From NCBI RefSeq assembly GCF_002242805.1, contig NZ_MCGQ01000008.1, positions 1 to 64,000 on the forward strand: 64,000 nt of DNA, given 5' to 3'. The translations under genes were made by a program, and so were the position numbers. Positions 26,641 to 36,330 of the stretch are shown here, in pieces. This DNA comes from Streptomyces diastatochromogenes. Lineage in GTDB: Bacteria > Actinomycetota > Actinomycetes > Streptomycetales > Streptomycetaceae. The notes under the pieces were generated by a model. That model was not told the origin of the DNA and searched no databases. It worked only from the letters and a program-made list of their open reading frames with translations. How positions within the stretch are numbered: the first letter of the stretch is position 1; every line of letters starts with the position of its first letter.

Positions 26641-26683
26641 GGGAGCCGGCGGCGCCGGGATGTCTCCCGGGCCGCCGGCTCCC
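26641..26683 (-). terminator. Long hairpin between kdpC and kdpE
   Basis: The 13-bp arms GGGAGCCGGCGGC and GCCGCCGGCTCCC match perfectly, and the stem continues inward with CCGGGA against TCCCGG after a one-base bulge. It starts 20 bp past the kdpC stop and ends only 28 bp before the kdpE start, leaving little room for a separate kdpE promoter. It could attenuate kdpE relative to kdpFABC. Confidence 0.8.
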
Positions 26684-26703
26684 GTGCGGGTCGCGTGAGG
26701 CCG

Positions 26704-27336
26704 TCACTGCTCGGCCACGAGGTCCTTGAGCGCGATGTTGAGTTCGAGGACGTTGACCTGCGGCTCGCCGATGAAGCCCAGGGTGCGGCCCTCGGTGTGG
26801 TCCTTGACCAGCTTCTCGACCGCGGCGACGGACAGGCCGTTCCTCGCGGCGACCCGGTGCACCTGGAGTCCGGCGTACTGCGGGGAGATCGCCGGGTCCA
26901 GGCCGGAGCCGGAGGAGGTGACGGCGTCGGCGGGGATGTCCGACGGCTTGACGGCGTAGCCGGGCACCGAGTTGTCCTTGACCACCTTGGCCTTGGCGTC
27001 CTCGACCTGCTTGAGCAGGACCTTGCTGTCGGCGGACAGGTTGGTCGCGCCCGAAAGGACCAGCTTGTACTGGGTGTTGACCGAGTTCACACCCAGTCCG
27101 TTGGCAGGACGAGGCTGGAAGTACTTGAGGCCGTACCCCTGTTGACCGATCAGGGACGAGCCGACGACCCGGCCGTCCGCCTTGATCTCGGAGCCGTTCG
27201 CCTTGTTGGTGAAGAGCGCCTGCGCCACACCTGTGACGGCGAGCGGATAGATGACGCCTGTGAGCACGGTCAACACGAGCAGCGCCCGCAGGCTCGCCCC
27301 CAGCAACCGGGCCGTGTTCGTAACGGAGTTGTTCAT
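26704..27336 (-). CDS. kdpC: K+-transporting ATPase subunit KdpC
   Basis: A 210-residue single-span subunit of the KdpFABC potassium pump that aids ATP binding and complex assembly. It has one N-terminal helix (LLGASLRALLVLTVLTGVIYPLAVTGVAQALF) followed by KdpC motifs GSSLIGQQ, YFQPRP, SGSGLDPAISPQYAGLQVHRVAA and EGRTLGFIGEPQVNVLELN. The start is MNNSV at 27336, four codons inside the longest frame. It lies 24 bp after kdpB. Confidence 0.95.
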   Translation of the reverse strand: MNNSVTNTARLLGASLRALLVLTVLTGVIYPLAVTGVAQALFTNKANGSEIKADGRVVGSSLIGQQGYGLKYFQPRPANGLGVNSVNTQYKLVLSGATNLSADSKVLLKQVEDAKAKVVKDNSVPGYAVKPSDIPADAVTSSGSGLDPAISPQYAGLQVHRVAARNGLSVAAVEKLVKDHTEGRTLGFIGEPQVNVLELNIALKDLVAEQ

Positions 27337-27360
27337 GGCGATCAGCACGCTTTCAAAAAA

Positions 27361-29484
27361 TTACAGCCCGGGGATGAAGGAGATGACCACGTCGATGATC
27401 TTGATGCCGATGAAGGGCGCGATCAGGCCGCCGATGCCGTAGATCCCGAGGTTGCGCCGGAGCATCCGGTCCGCGCTCACCGGCCGGTACTGCACGCCCT
27501 TCAGGGACAGCGGCACCAGCGCGATGATGATCAGCGCGTTGAAGACGACGGCCGACAGGATCGCGGAGTCCGGCGAGGACAGCTGCATGATGTTCAGCTT
27601 GTCCAGGCCCGGGTAGACCGCCGCGAACAGCGCCGGGATGATCGCGAAGTACTTCGCGACGTCGTTGGCGATGGAGAACGTGGTCAACGCACCGCGTGTG
27701 ATCAGCAGCTGCTTGCCGATCTCGACGATCTCGATCAGCTTGGTCGGGTTGGAGTCGAGGTCGACCATGTTGCCGGCCTCCTTGGCGGCCGACGTACCGG
27801 TGTTCATCGCCACGCCGACGTCCGCCTGGGCCAGCGCGGGCGCGTCGTTCGTACCGTCACCGGTCATCGCGACCAGCTTGCCGCCGGCCTGCTCCCGCTT
27901 GATGAGGGCCATCTTGTCCTCGGGAGTGGCCTCGGCGAGGAAGTCGTCGACGCCCGCCTCCTCGGCGATCGCCTTGGCGGTCAGCGGGTTGTCACCCGTG
28001 ATCATGACCGTCTTGATGCCCATGCGGCGCAGTTCCTCGAACCGCTCCCGCATGCCCTCCTTGACGACGTCCTTGAGGTGGATGACGCCCAGGACGCGGG
28101 CACCCCGCTCGTCCTCGACGGCCACCAGCAGCGGGGTGCCGCCGGCCTCGGAGATCCGGTTCGCGATGGCGTCGGCGTCCTCGGCGACCGTGCCGCCCCG
28201 CTCCTCCACCCAGGCGCTGACCGAGGCGGTGGCGCCCTTGCGGACCAGGCGGCCGTCGACGTCCACACCCGACATACGGGTCTGGGCGGTGAAGGCGATC
28301 CACTCGGCGTGCGCCAACTCGCCCTGGTGGCGCTCGCGCAGCCCGTACCTCTCCTTCGCCAGGACGACGATGGAGCGCCCCTCGGGCGTCTCGTCGGCCA
28401 GCGAGGAGAGCTGGGCCGCGTCCGCGACCTCCGCCTCCGTGGTGCCCTTCACCGGCACGAACTCGGCGGCCTGGCGGTTGCCGAGGGTGATCGTGCCGGT
28501 CTTGTCGAGCAGCAGGGTGGAGACGTCACCGGCGGCCTCGACCGCCCGACCCGACATGGCGAGCACGTTGCGCTGCACCAGACGGTCCATGCCCGCGATG
28601 CCGATCGCGGAGAGCAGGGCTCCGATAGTGGTCGGGATCAGGCAGACCAGCAGGGCGACCAGCACGACCATCGTCAGGTGCGTGCCCGCGAAGTCGGCGA
28701 ACGGCGGCAGGGTGGCCACCGCGAGCAGGAAGACGATCGTCAGCGAGGCGAGCAGGATGTTCAGCGCGATCTCGTTCGGCGTCTTCTGGCGCGCGGCGCC
28801 CTCGACCAGGTTGATCATCCGGTCGATGAAGGTCTCACCGGGCTTCGTCGTGATCTTGACGACGATCCGGTCGGACAGCACCTTCGTACCGCCGGTCACG
28901 GCCGAGCGGTCACCTCCGGACTCACGGATGACCGGAGCCGACTCACCGGTGATCGCGGACTCGTCGACCGAGGCGACACCCTCGATGACGTCACCGTCAC
29001 CGGGGATGATGTCGCCGGCCTCGCAGACGACCAGGTCGCCGATCCTCAACTCGGTGCCCGGGACGCGCTCTTCCGCGGAACCGTCGAGCCGGCGCGCGAC
29101 CGTGTCCGTCTTGGCCTTGCGCAGGGTGTCGGCCTGCGCCTTGCCGCGGCCCTCGGCGACCGCCTCCGCAAGGTTGGCGAAGATCACGGTCAGCCACAGC
29201 CAGGCGCTGATGGTCCAGCCGAACCAGTCGCCCGGGTCCTTGAAGGAGAACACCGTGGTGAGCACCGAGCCGATCCACACCACGAACATCACGGGGGACT
29301 TGACCATCACCCGCGGGTCGAGCTTGCGGAACGCGTCCGGCAGCGACCTGATCAGCTGCCTGGGTTCGAACAGGCCCGCGCCGACACGGCTTTCGGCGGG
29401 CTTGTGCCCGGTGGGGGCGTCCTGGTGGGGCGCGAGAGTGGGAGTGGACATCGAGTCCTCGTGCTTCTGTACGTCGGTACTCAT
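27361..29484 (-). CDS. kdpB: K+-transporting ATPase catalytic subunit KdpB
   Basis: The 707-residue P-type ATPase subunit that hydrolyses ATP for high-affinity K+ uptake. Motifs are [17 protein letters not shown] (actuator TGES), [16 protein letters not shown] (phosphorylation site), [32 protein letters not shown] and [24 protein letters not shown]. The membrane segments match KdpB order. ATG 29482-29484 overlaps the kdpA stop as ATGA, so translation is coupled. The first 40 residues are polar and include a second in-frame Met (MSTPTL), an alternative start. Confidence 0.97.
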   Translation of the reverse strand: MSTDVQKHEDSMSTPTLAPHQDAPTGHKPAESRVGAGLFEPRQLIRSLPDAFRKLDPRVMVKSPVMFVVWIGSVLTTVFSFKDPGDWFGWTISAWLWLTVIFANLAEAVAEGRGKAQADTLRKAKTDTVARRLDGSAEERVPGTELRIGDLVVCEAGDIIPGDGDVIEGVASVDESAITGESAPVIRESGGDRSAVTGGTKVLSDRIVVKITTKPGETFIDRMINLVEGAARQKTPNEIALNILLASLTIVFLLAVATLPPFADFAGTHLTMVVLVALLVCLIPTTIGALLSAIGIAGMDRLVQRNVLAMSGRAVEAAGDVSTLLLDKTGTITLGNRQAAEFVPVKGTTEAEVADAAQLSSLADETPEGRSIVVLAKERYGLRERHQGELAHAEWIAFTAQTRMSGVDVDGRLVRKGATASVSAWVEERGGTVAEDADAIANRISEAGGTPLLVAVEDERGARVLGVIHLKDVVKEGMRERFEELRRMGIKTVMITGDNPLTAKAIAEEAGVDDFLAEATPEDKMALIKREQAGGKLVAMTGDGTNDAPALAQADVGVAMNTGTSAAKEAGNMVDLDSNPTKLIEIVEIGKQLLITRGALTTFSIANDVAKYFAIIPALFAAVYPGLDKLNIMQLSSPDSAILSAVVFNALIIIALVPLSLKGVQYRPVSADRMLRRNLGIYGIGGLIAPFIGIKIIDVVISFIPGL

Positions 29485-31145
29485 CACGCCAGTCCTTCCG
29501 CGAGCGGACCCAGGGCGAGGGCCGGGAAGTACGTGAGACCGGTGATGATCAGGATCGCGCCCACCAGCAGACCGGTGAACAGCGGCTTCTCGGTGCGCAG
29601 GGTGCCCGCGGTCACCGGGACGGGCTTCTGCCCGGCGAGCGAGCCGGCCAGCGCCAGTACGAACACCATCGGCAGGAAGCGGCCGAAGAGCATCGCGAGT
29701 CCGGTCATCGTGTTGTACCAGTCGGTGTTCGCGTTCAGGCCGGCGAAGGCCGAGCCGTTGTTGTTCGACGCCGAGGTGAAGGCGTACAGCACCTCGGAGA
29801 AGCCGTGCGCGCCCGGGTTGAGCATCGAGTGCGGCGGGGTCGGCAGCGCCATGGAGGCCGCGCTGAAGACGAGCACCAGCGCCGGGGTGACCAGGATGTA
29901 GGCGGCGGCCAGCTTCATCTCGCGGGCGCCGATCTTCTTGCCCAGGTACTCGGGCGTACGGCCGACCATCAGACCGGCGATGAACACCGCGATGACCGCC
30001 ATGATCAGCATGCCGTAGAGGCCGGAGCCGGTACCGCCGGGCGCGATCTCGCCCAGCATCATGCCGAGCATGGTGATGCCGCCGCCCAGCCCGGTGAAGG
30101 AGGAGTGGAAGGAGTCCACCGCACCGGTCGACGTCAACGTCGTGGACACCGCGAAGATCGACGAGCCGCCGATCCCGAAGCGGACCTCCTTGCCCTCCAT
30201 CGCCCCGCCGGCCGCCTGGAGCGCCGGGCCGCGGTGGGCGAACTCGGTCCACATCATCAGGGCGACGAAGCCCAGCCAGATGGTGAACATCGTGGCGAGG
30301 ATGGCGTAGCCCTGCTTCACCGAGCCGACCATCAGGCCGAAGGTGCGGGTCAGCGAGAACGGGATCACCAGGATCAGGAAGATCTCGAAGAGGTTGGTGA
30401 AGGGCGTCGGGTTCTCGAAGGGGTGGGCGGAGTTGGCGTTGAAGTAGCCGCCGCCGTTGGTGCCCAGCTCCTTGATGGCCTCCTGGGAGGCGACCGCGCC
30501 ACCGTTCCACTGCTGCGAGCCGCCCACGAACTGGCCCACCTCGTGGATGCCGGAGAAGTTCTGGATCGCACCGCAGGCGACCAGGATCACCGCGGCGACG
30601 ACCGCACCCGGCACCAGGATCCGCAGCGTGCCCCGCACCAGGTCGGACCAGAAGTTGCCCAGCTCACCGGTGCGCGAGCGCGCGAACCCGCGTACGAGGG
30701 CCACGGCGACGGCCATGCCGACCGCGGCGGAGACGAAGTTCTGCACGGCGAGCCCGGCCGTCTGCACGACGTGCCCCATGGTCTGCTCGCCGTAGTACGA
30801 CTGCCAGTTGGTGTTGGTCACGAAGGACACGGCCGTGTTGAACGACTGCGCCGGGTCGACCGAGGAGAAGCCGAGCGAGCCGGGCAGGATGCCCTGGAGC
30901 CGCTGCAGCAGGTAGAGGAAGAGGACGCCGACGGCCGAGAAGGCGAGGACACCGCGCAGGTACGCGGGCCAGGTCATCTCGGCGTCGGGGTTGGCGCCGA
31001 TGGCCTTGTAGATCCACTTCTCGACGCGCAGGTGCCTGTCGGAGGAGTAGACCCGGGCCATGTAGCCGCCGACGGGGACGTAGACGAGCGCCAGCGCGCC
31101 TATGAGCGCGAGGAGCTGGAGCACGCCGGCCAGTACGGGACCCAC
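29484..31145 (-). CDS. kdpA: K+-transporting ATPase channel-like subunit KdpA
   Basis: The 553-residue K+-binding subunit of the Kdp pump, with about ten membrane helices. Selectivity-filter-type repeats are visible in [63 protein letters not shown] and [17 protein letters not shown], as in all KdpA proteins. GTG 31143-31145 begins 2 bp after the kdpF stop, and the stop overlaps kdpB. Confidence 0.97.
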   Translation of the reverse strand: MGPVLAGVLQLLALIGALALVYVPVGGYMARVYSSDRHLRVEKWIYKAIGANPDAEMTWPAYLRGVLAFSAVGVLFLYLLQRLQGILPGSLGFSSVDPAQSFNTAVSFVTNTNWQSYYGEQTMGHVVQTAGLAVQNFVSAAVGMAVAVALVRGFARSRTGELGNFWSDLVRGTLRILVPGAVVAAVILVACGAIQNFSGIHEVGQFVGGSQQWNGGAVASQEAIKELGTNGGGYFNANSAHPFENPTPFTNLFEIFLILVIPFSLTRTFGLMVGSVKQGYAILATMFTIWLGFVALMMWTEFAHRGPALQAAGGAMEGKEVRFGIGGSSIFAVSTTLTSTGAVDSFHSSFTGLGGGITMLGMMLGEIAPGGTGSGLYGMLIMAVIAVFIAGLMVGRTPEYLGKKIGAREMKLAAAYILVTPALVLVFSAASMALPTPPHSMLNPGAHGFSEVLYAFTSASNNNGSAFAGLNANTDWYNTMTGLAMLFGRFLPMVFVLALAGSLAGQKPVPVTAGTLRTEKPLFTGLLVGAILIITGLTYFPALALGPLAEGLA

Positions 31146-31147
31146 TC

Positions 31148-31237
31148 TCAGAACCTCTCCGGGAAGATCAGGGCGAGGACGAGATAGCCGAGCAGGGCGA
31201 CGGCCACGACCAGGCCGACGATGTTCTCGACGGTCAC
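31148..31237 (-). CDS. kdpF: KdpF small subunit
   Basis: A 29-residue single-span peptide beginning [19 protein letters not shown] and ending FPERF, the standard actinobacterial KdpF, which stabilises the pump. GTG 31235-31237 overlaps the stop of a 27-residue upstream ORF as GTGA. Confidence 0.92.
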   Translation of the reverse strand: MTVENIVGLVVAVALLGYLVLALIFPERF

Positions 31238-31317
31238 AGCTTGGTCACCCCCTTGGCGACGAGAGCCACCAGCGCGAATCCCGCGATCACGGTGACGACG
31301 AAGGCCAGATCGGCCAT
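31234..31317 (-). CDS. 27-residue membrane ORF upstream of kdpF
   Basis: ATG 31315-31317 with CAGGAG at the right distance opens a 27-codon frame, [20 protein letters not shown] followed by AKGVTKL. It is one hydrophobic helix with a basic tail, the same plan as KdpF. Its TGA (31234-31236) overlaps the kdpF GTG, so ribosomes reaching kdpF would first translate this peptide. It may be a second small Kdp subunit or a leader that sets kdpF translation. It is short enough for gene finders to skip. Confidence 0.65.
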   Translation of the reverse strand: MADLAFVVTVIAGFALVALVAKGVTKL

Positions 31318-31353
31318 CGCGAACTCCTGGAGTGAGGTTCGGTGGAAACGGAC

Positions 31354-31453
31354 GATTAGAGGAAAACCCCTGGCTGTCCGGATCCGACCGCCCGTTGACG
31401 GCTCTCATACGGCGGCCCGCACCCCTTTGACGGGTCTCTTACGGCCTTGACGG
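31354..31453 (-). promoter_or_regulatory. Candidate kdp promoter with direct-repeat operator
   Basis: On the plus strand two 18-bp repeats occur, TTGACGGCTCTCATACGG (31395-31412) and TTGACGGGTCTCTTACGG (31427-31444), 32 bp apart (three helical turns), plus a third TTGACGG at 31447. They lie 78-127 bp upstream of the first kdp ORF. Downstream on the minus strand, TCTAAT (31355-31360) could be a -10 box with a poor -35 (ATCCGG) right next to the repeats. A weak -35 beside tandem sites is what a KdpE-activated promoter should look like. Binding is inferred. Confidence 0.45.
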
Positions 31454-31665
31454 ACGGCCCCGGCAGGACAGGCCGGTCGGGTGACCGGCCCGGACGTGTC
31501 CGGCGCGGCACCGATCTGATCGGCCAGGGTCACCGCGACAGCGGCCACGCGCCCGGAACCGGGAGGGCCCGGCCGGTGCGGTGCGGACGGAATGTGCTGG
31601 ACCTTGACACTGTCGCTACGGCCGGCCTCGGCCGCAGTCCGACGGCGGTGAGCCCTCTCGCCGCC
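31454..31665. other. Intergenic region without recognised features
   Basis: Between the kdp operator repeats and the end of the convergently oriented permease gene no ORF with codon bias and no clear terminator was seen. Short GGCCGG-rich inverted repeats around 31468-31490 may form structure. Confidence 0.4.
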
Positions 31666-33483
31666 TCAGACCCGCAACCGGTACGGCAGCATGCACACCA
31701 CCACGTCCGTGCGGGCCCGCAGTACGGTCGCCAGCAGCAGTCCCCGCTGGTTCTGCAGGATCTCGTAGCGGCGGTGCCGGGGCTCGACCTCGGGGATCAG
31801 CACCGCGATCTGCCGGCCGCCCCGGGCCGCGTGCCGCACGTACTCGACCATCGGCTGGACCAGGGAGCGGTGCGGGCTGTCGATGACGTCGAGGCGTACC
31901 CCCGGGTTCCAGCGCGCCCACGCCTCCTGCAGGGCACGGCTCTTGTCCGGGTCGCTGTGGACGGCTACGCAGACCACCTCGTCGCCCAGCGCGAGGGCGG
32001 CACCGATGGCGTGCTGGGCCAGCCTGCTGACGTCGCCGAGCGGGACGATCACCAGGCTGCCGGGGCGCGGGGCGGGCGGGTCGGGGATGCGGCCGAGGCC
32101 GAGTTCCTCGCCGACTTCCGTGTAGTAGCGCTGGACGCGGGAGAACAGCAGCATCAGCAGCGGTACGGTGATCACGACCACCCAGGCGCCCTCCAGGAAC
32201 TTGGTGAAGAGGAGGATCAGCCCGGCCAGGGTGGTGAGCACCGCCCCGGTGCCGTTGATGAGCGCACGGTGTTTCCAGCCCGAGGGCCGCTCGGTGGCCC
32301 AGTGCCGGACGAGACCGAGCTGGCTGAGGGTGAAGCCGATGAACACCCCGATCGCGAACAGCGGGATGAGCCGGTGGGTGTCGGCCTCGGACGCGATGAG
32401 CAGCGCAGCGGCCAGCAGGGCCAGCGCCACCACGCCGTAGCGGTAGACGGGCCGTTCGGCGCGCAGCCCGAACAGGTGGGGCAGCCGGTGGTCGCGGGCC
32501 AGCAGGCTCATCAGCACCGGCAGCCCGCCGAAACTGGTGTTCGCCGCGAGCAGCAGGACCAGGGTGACGATCAGGTTGGTGGCGTAGTACGCCCAGCCGT
32601 CGCCGTAGGCGCCCGCGGTGAGCTGGGCCAGGACGGTGACGCCGCCGCGCGGGGCGACGTGGTCGCGGCGGATCAGTACGGCGAGGCCGATCAGCATCAG
32701 GCCCAGCAGCCCGCCCAGCATGAACTCGGTGCGCTGGGCGCGCCTGACCCGCGGGGTGCGGAAGGTCGGCACGGCGTTGGCGATGGCCTCCACGCCCGTC
32801 AGCGCCGAGCAGCCGGACGAGAACGCCTTGAGGATGAGCAGCAGACCCAGGGTCTCGTGCGCCTGGACGGGCTGCGCGGTGCCCACCACGGCCGCCGGAT
32901 GGGCGCGGAGGAGGTCACCGACGACGACACCCAGGATGGCCACGATGAACAGCACGGTCGGCAGCATCAGCACCCGGGCACTGTCCGTCACACCGCGCAG
33001 GTTCACGGCCGTCAGCAGCGCGAGGCCCACCAGACACACCGGCAGCTTGTCCCGGGCCAGGTCGGGGAACGCGGAGGCCAGGGCGTCCACGCCCGCGGTG
33101 AGACTGACGCAGACCGTGAGGACGTAGTCGACGACCAGACTGGCCGCTGCGAGCAGGCTGGAGGTCGCGCCCAGGTCCTTCTTCGCCACCGCGTAGGCGC
33201 CGCCGCCGTCCGGGTGTACGGCGATGACCTGGGCGTACGACACCACGAGCGCCGCGAGCAGGAAGGTGATCGCCAGCGTGATCGGCAGGGTGGCCGCCAG
33301 CGCCCCGGTCCCGGCCGCGACCAGCACCAGCACGATGGCCTCGGGGCCGTACGCGACCGAGCTGAGCGCGTCCAGCGACAGCGCGGACAGCCCTTCCAGG
33401 CTGGTGAGGTGGTTCTTCTCCCCCTCGCCCGGGCGCAGCGGGACCCGCGGTGCCAGCTCACGACGTGCCAGGCCATACGCCAT
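31666..33483 (-). CDS. APC-superfamily permease, KimA/YdaO-like potassium importer
   Basis: A 605-residue membrane protein with about 12 helices and a cytosolic C-terminal domain of about 150 residues. The N-terminal LTSLEGLSALSLDALSSVAYGPEAIVLVLV corresponds to the substrate-binding first helix of KimA (YdaO) K+ importers, and AVHPDGGGAYAVAKKDLG and AFSSGCSALTGVEAIANAVP are typical of this APC branch. The C-terminal part (SLVIVPLGDVSRLAQHAIGAALALGDEVVCVAVH) resembles a USP/KimA-type regulatory fold. MAYG at 33483 was chosen because GGTGAGG precedes it; a GTG 37 codons upstream lacks a ribosome site. The neighbouring kdp operon supports K+ rather than amino-acid transport, but generic annotation would be APC permease. 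I saw no ydaO riboswitch upstream. Confidence 0.8.
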   Translation of the reverse strand: MAYGLARRELAPRVPLRPGEGEKNHLTSLEGLSALSLDALSSVAYGPEAIVLVLVAAGTGALAATLPITLAITFLLAALVVSYAQVIAVHPDGGGAYAVAKKDLGATSSLLAAASLVVDYVLTVCVSLTAGVDALASAFPDLARDKLPVCLVGLALLTAVNLRGVTDSARVLMLPTVLFIVAILGVVVGDLLRAHPAAVVGTAQPVQAHETLGLLLILKAFSSGCSALTGVEAIANAVPTFRTPRVRRAQRTEFMLGGLLGLMLIGLAVLIRRDHVAPRGGVTVLAQLTAGAYGDGWAYYATNLIVTLVLLLAANTSFGGLPVLMSLLARDHRLPHLFGLRAERPVYRYGVVALALLAAALLIASEADTHRLIPLFAIGVFIGFTLSQLGLVRHWATERPSGWKHRALINGTGAVLTTLAGLILLFTKFLEGAWVVVITVPLLMLLFSRVQRYYTEVGEELGLGRIPDPPAPRPGSLVIVPLGDVSRLAQHAIGAALALGDEVVCVAVHSDPDKSRALQEAWARWNPGVRLDVIDSPHRSLVQPMVEYVRHAARGGRQIAVLIPEVEPRHRRYEILQNQRGLLLATVLRARTDVVVCMLPYRLRV

Positions 33484-33722
33484 CGGGACCTCACCACGGA
33501 CGGCAGGACGGTCCGGACCAGTCTCCGCGCGCGACGGCCGCACGGCTCCCCGTGATCGGCCGTCCGCGTGTGCCCCCTGTTCCGTGAGGGACACGAGTCA
33601 CCCATGAATCCCCTGTGAATGTGTGCAGGAGTGCCACAAGGGCCGCACACAGTCTTCCGAAAGCCTCGTTAGCGTGGCCGCTCGATCCTCCGTGCGAACG
33701 CGTCGAATCAGGAAGACCCCAC

Positions 33723-34499
33723 ATGGACTACTGCTCCTCGTGCCGTCGGCATCTGAACGGCGCCCTGGTGTGTCCGGGGTGCGGCGCGTACGCCCCGGAC
33801 ATCGCTCCCGCCCCGCCCGTGGCCGTCGCCCCCGCGCACCGGTACGACGACGGTCTCCTGGACGACCCGGCCCCGGCCCACCTGGACGAGGCACCGTCCG
33901 ACGACGTCCCGGACGCGCCCGCCGCTTCGCAGGGACGGGCGGCGCGGCGCCGTCAGCTGGCTCGCTGGAAGAAGAACAAGCGCCGGGCCGCGGTCGCGTC
34001 CGCCGTCGCGCTGGTCGGCGGCGGCCTCACCCTGGCCTCGATGGACCGCCAGTCCCCCGACCGGGCCCAGGCGGCCTCGGCCCCGGACAACCGGCCCATG
34101 GGCGCCACCGACGGACGGACCGACCCCGAGACCACTCCGGTGTCGACACCGCCCACCCACCACCGGTCCCCGCGCACCACGACCCCGGCCCACACCCAGC
34201 AGCCCGCGGCCGCCGCCCCCCACCGGCAGACCATCGCCGCAGCCCGCACCACCGTGCCGCACACCCACCCGGACGCCGCGGCCGCTCCGGTCCCCGCACA
34301 GACCCCGGCCACACACCAGCAGGCAGCCGCCCCGGTCTCCGACAGCTCCGGCACCGGCACCGAGGCCCAGGCGCCGTCCACCCCCGCACCCGCCCCCTCG
34401 ACCAACACCGGAACGGACTCGGGCACGCCCCAGACCAGCCCGTCCCCGGCGGCGACCTCGCCGTCGCAGCTCTGCCTGGTCGTGCTCTGCCTGGGCTGA
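33723..34499 (+). CDS. Zinc-ribbon membrane-anchored protein with Pro/Thr/Ala-rich tail
   Basis: A 258-residue protein. The N-terminus is a zinc ribbon (MDYCSSCRRHLNGALVCPGCGAYAPD, two CxxC pairs). A basic stretch (RRRQLARWKKNKRRAAVAS) and a short hydrophobic segment (AVALVGGGLTLASM, about 99-112) follow, then 140 residues of Pro/Ala/Thr/His-rich low-complexity sequence ending SQLCLVVLCLG. Topology would put the ribbon inside and the tail outside. ATG 33723 is preceded by AGGAAG. Similar proteins are common in Streptomyces and remain without function. Confidence 0.75.
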   Translation: MDYCSSCRRHLNGALVCPGCGAYAPDIAPAPPVAVAPAHRYDDGLLDDPAPAHLDEAPSDDVPDAPAASQGRAARRRQLARWKKNKRRAAVASAVALVGGGLTLASMDRQSPDRAQAASAPDNRPMGATDGRTDPETTPVSTPPTHHRSPRTTTPAHTQQPAAAAPHRQTIAAARTTVPHTHPDAAAAPVPAQTPATHQQAAAPVSDSSGTGTEAQAPSTPAPAPSTNTGTDSGTPQTSPSPAATSPSQLCLVVLCLG

Positions 34500-34511
34500 C
34501 CGCCCGGCTCG

Positions 34512-35237
34512 TCAGTTGTTCCAGGTCTCGTCGTACGGATCGTGCGGGGTCGGTACCGGCTTCGCCGAGGTGACCTTCAGGTACGGGATCGGGCCGTTGT
34601 TGACGGGGTCGTGGGTCAGCTTCGGCGTGTAGCTGCCCGTGACCTCGAGCCAGGCGTCCGGTTGCAGGACCGGCGGCAGCTTGCCGGTGAGGGCGATCTT
34701 CACCGGCTGGGCGTCCGCCGCACAGCAGTTGAGGGCCATGCGCACGAGGTAGGGCGCGCCGGAGTGGTCCAGGGCCAGGAAGCCGGTGACGCGGACCGGG
34801 CGGCCGTGCAGGGAGCGGCCGTGGTCGTAGGCCGCTCGGGACGCGTAGTCGACCACGCTGAGCGGGACCGGGTCACCGGCGGGCAACCTGCCGTAGCCGT
34901 ACGGCTGTTGCAGTGCGGTGCCGGTGCGCAGGGCGCTGTACGACCCCAGGGCCGGCGGGGCGATGAGGATGAGGGAGAGCAGGGGGAGCACGAGGAGCCA
35001 GGAGATCCGGGGCTCCGGGTGGGCATGGCCGGCGTGGGCGGTGGCCTTCGCCGCCTTGTTCCGCTTGCGCTCGTACCACGCCGTCGCCAGGGCCGCCGCG
35101 ATGAGGACCGCGCCCGAGGCCAGCAGCAGCGGCTGCAGGCCCGCCTTGACGTAGCGCAGGTAGAGGTCGGTGGCGCCCGCGTGCAGGAGGGCGGCGCCCA
35201 GCAGGAACATCACTGCCGCTTGGGCCTGGCGGTTCAC
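34512..35237 (-). CDS. TIGR03943-family membrane protein
   Basis: A 241-residue protein with two N-terminal membrane helices, a third at about 75-95 and an exported C-terminal domain of about 140 residues. The C-terminal domain has SVVDYASRAAYDHGRSLHGRPVRVTGFL, ALNCCAADAQPVKI and WLEVTGSYTPK, hallmarks of the TIGR03943 (YcgQ-type) family, which is almost always paired with a DUF318 permease. GTG 35235-35237 overlaps the permease stop as GTGA, so the two form an operon. The family's function is not established; links to metal or small-solute handling are only suggested by partners. Confidence 0.85.
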   Translation of the reverse strand: MNRQAQAAVMFLLGAALLHAGATDLYLRYVKAGLQPLLLASGAVLIAAALATAWYERKRNKAAKATAHAGHAHPEPRISWLLVLPLLSLILIAPPALGSYSALRTGTALQQPYGYGRLPAGDPVPLSVVDYASRAAYDHGRSLHGRPVRVTGFLALDHSGAPYLVRMALNCCAADAQPVKIALTGKLPPVLQPDAWLEVTGSYTPKLTHDPVNNGPIPYLKVTSAKPVPTPHDPYDETWNN

Positions 35238-36277
35238 AGCAGCACCGTCCCGGTCACCACGGCCCCCACGACGGCCAGCGCGAACGTGGCGGGGGCGAAG
35301 CGCAGTGCGAAGGTGCGGCCGAAGGTGCCCGCCTGCATCGCGAAGAGCTTGAGGTCGATCATCGGGCCCACCACCAGGAACACCAGCTTGGCCGTCAGGG
35401 AGAACTGGGTGAGGGAGGCCGCGACGAACGCGTCCGCCTCCGAGCAGATGGACAGGAGTACGGCCAGGACGGCGAGGGCGAGGACGGAGAAGGCGGGGTT
35501 GTCGGCCGCCGTGCGCAGCCAGGTCGCCGGGGTCGCCGCCTTCAGCGTGGCCGCGGCCATCGCGCCCAGGACCAGGAAGCCGCCCGCGTGCACGGTGTCG
35601 TGCCGGACCGAGTTCCAGAACGCCTCGCCCTTGGTCGCGCCCTCGTGCGCGCCGTGGGCCGGCGGACGCAGCCAGTCCGTGCGGCCCAGCCGCTGCCACA
35701 GCCAGCCCATCGCGCAGGCCACCAGGAGGCTGGCCAGGAACCGGGCCAGGACCATCTCCGGGTTGCGCGGGAAGGCGACGGCCGTGGCGGTCAGGACGAT
35801 CGGGTTGATCGCGGGGGCCGAGAGGAGGAAGGCCAGGGCGGCGGCCGGGGTCACGCCCCGGCGAACCAGCGCGCCCGCCACGGGCACGGACGCGCACTCG
35901 CAGCCCGGAAGCACCGCGCCCGCCAGCCCGGCCACCGGTACGGCCAGCGCGGGCCGGCTCGGGAGGGCGCGGGCGAAGAAGGAGGGGGGCACGAAGACCG
36001 CGAGGGCCGCCGAGAGCAGGACCCCGAGGACCAGGAAGGGCAGCGCCTGGACCGTCACGGCCACGAACACCGTCATCCAGCTCTGCATCAGCGGGGTGCC
36101 GAGGGCCCCGCGGATCGGGGACTGGGCGAGCACCGCCAGCAGCAGGGTCATGGTGAGGATCAGCGGGGAGCTGAGACGCCGGTCGCCCTCCTGGCCCTCC
36201 CGGCCCGGGCGTTCACCGGACGGGTGCGCCGGGTCCCGCTCGGCGGCGCCGCGCGGGGCGTCTTCGGTGATGGCCAC
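35234..36277 (-). CDS. DUF318/YraQ-type permease
   Basis: A 347-residue integral membrane protein with about eight helices. Recognisable motifs are the repeated half-channel signatures AGAVLPGCECASVPVAGALVRRG and LSAPAINPIVLTATAVAFP in the first half and LLSICSEADAFVAASL and VFLVVGPMIDLKL in the second. GTG 36275-36277 is preceded by GGAGG. It is coupled to the TIGR03943 gene. YraQ/DUF318 proteins are thought to be permeases of unknown substrate. Confidence 0.85.
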   Translation of the reverse strand: MAITEDAPRGAAERDPAHPSGERPGREGQEGDRRLSSPLILTMTLLLAVLAQSPIRGALGTPLMQSWMTVFVAVTVQALPFLVLGVLLSAALAVFVPPSFFARALPSRPALAVPVAGLAGAVLPGCECASVPVAGALVRRGVTPAAALAFLLSAPAINPIVLTATAVAFPRNPEMVLARFLASLLVACAMGWLWQRLGRTDWLRPPAHGAHEGATKGEAFWNSVRHDTVHAGGFLVLGAMAAATLKAATPATWLRTAADNPAFSVLALAVLAVLLSICSEADAFVAASLTQFSLTAKLVFLVVGPMIDLKLFAMQAGTFGRTFALRFAPATFALAVVGAVVTGTVLL

Positions 36278-36330
36278 GGGCGCGTACCTCCGGCTGTGCT
36301 CTGCCTGTCCCTCCCCATCAATACGCGATC

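Noticed and set aside
27361..30510. A continuous 1049-codon minus frame suggesting KdpB fused to upstream sequence
   Set aside because: The upstream part is an alternate frame of kdpA; KdpB starts at 29484 with an ATGA overlap.
33484..33722. A c-di-AMP (ydaO) riboswitch ahead of the KimA-like gene
   Set aside because: I could not find the conserved core sequences or pairing in this region.
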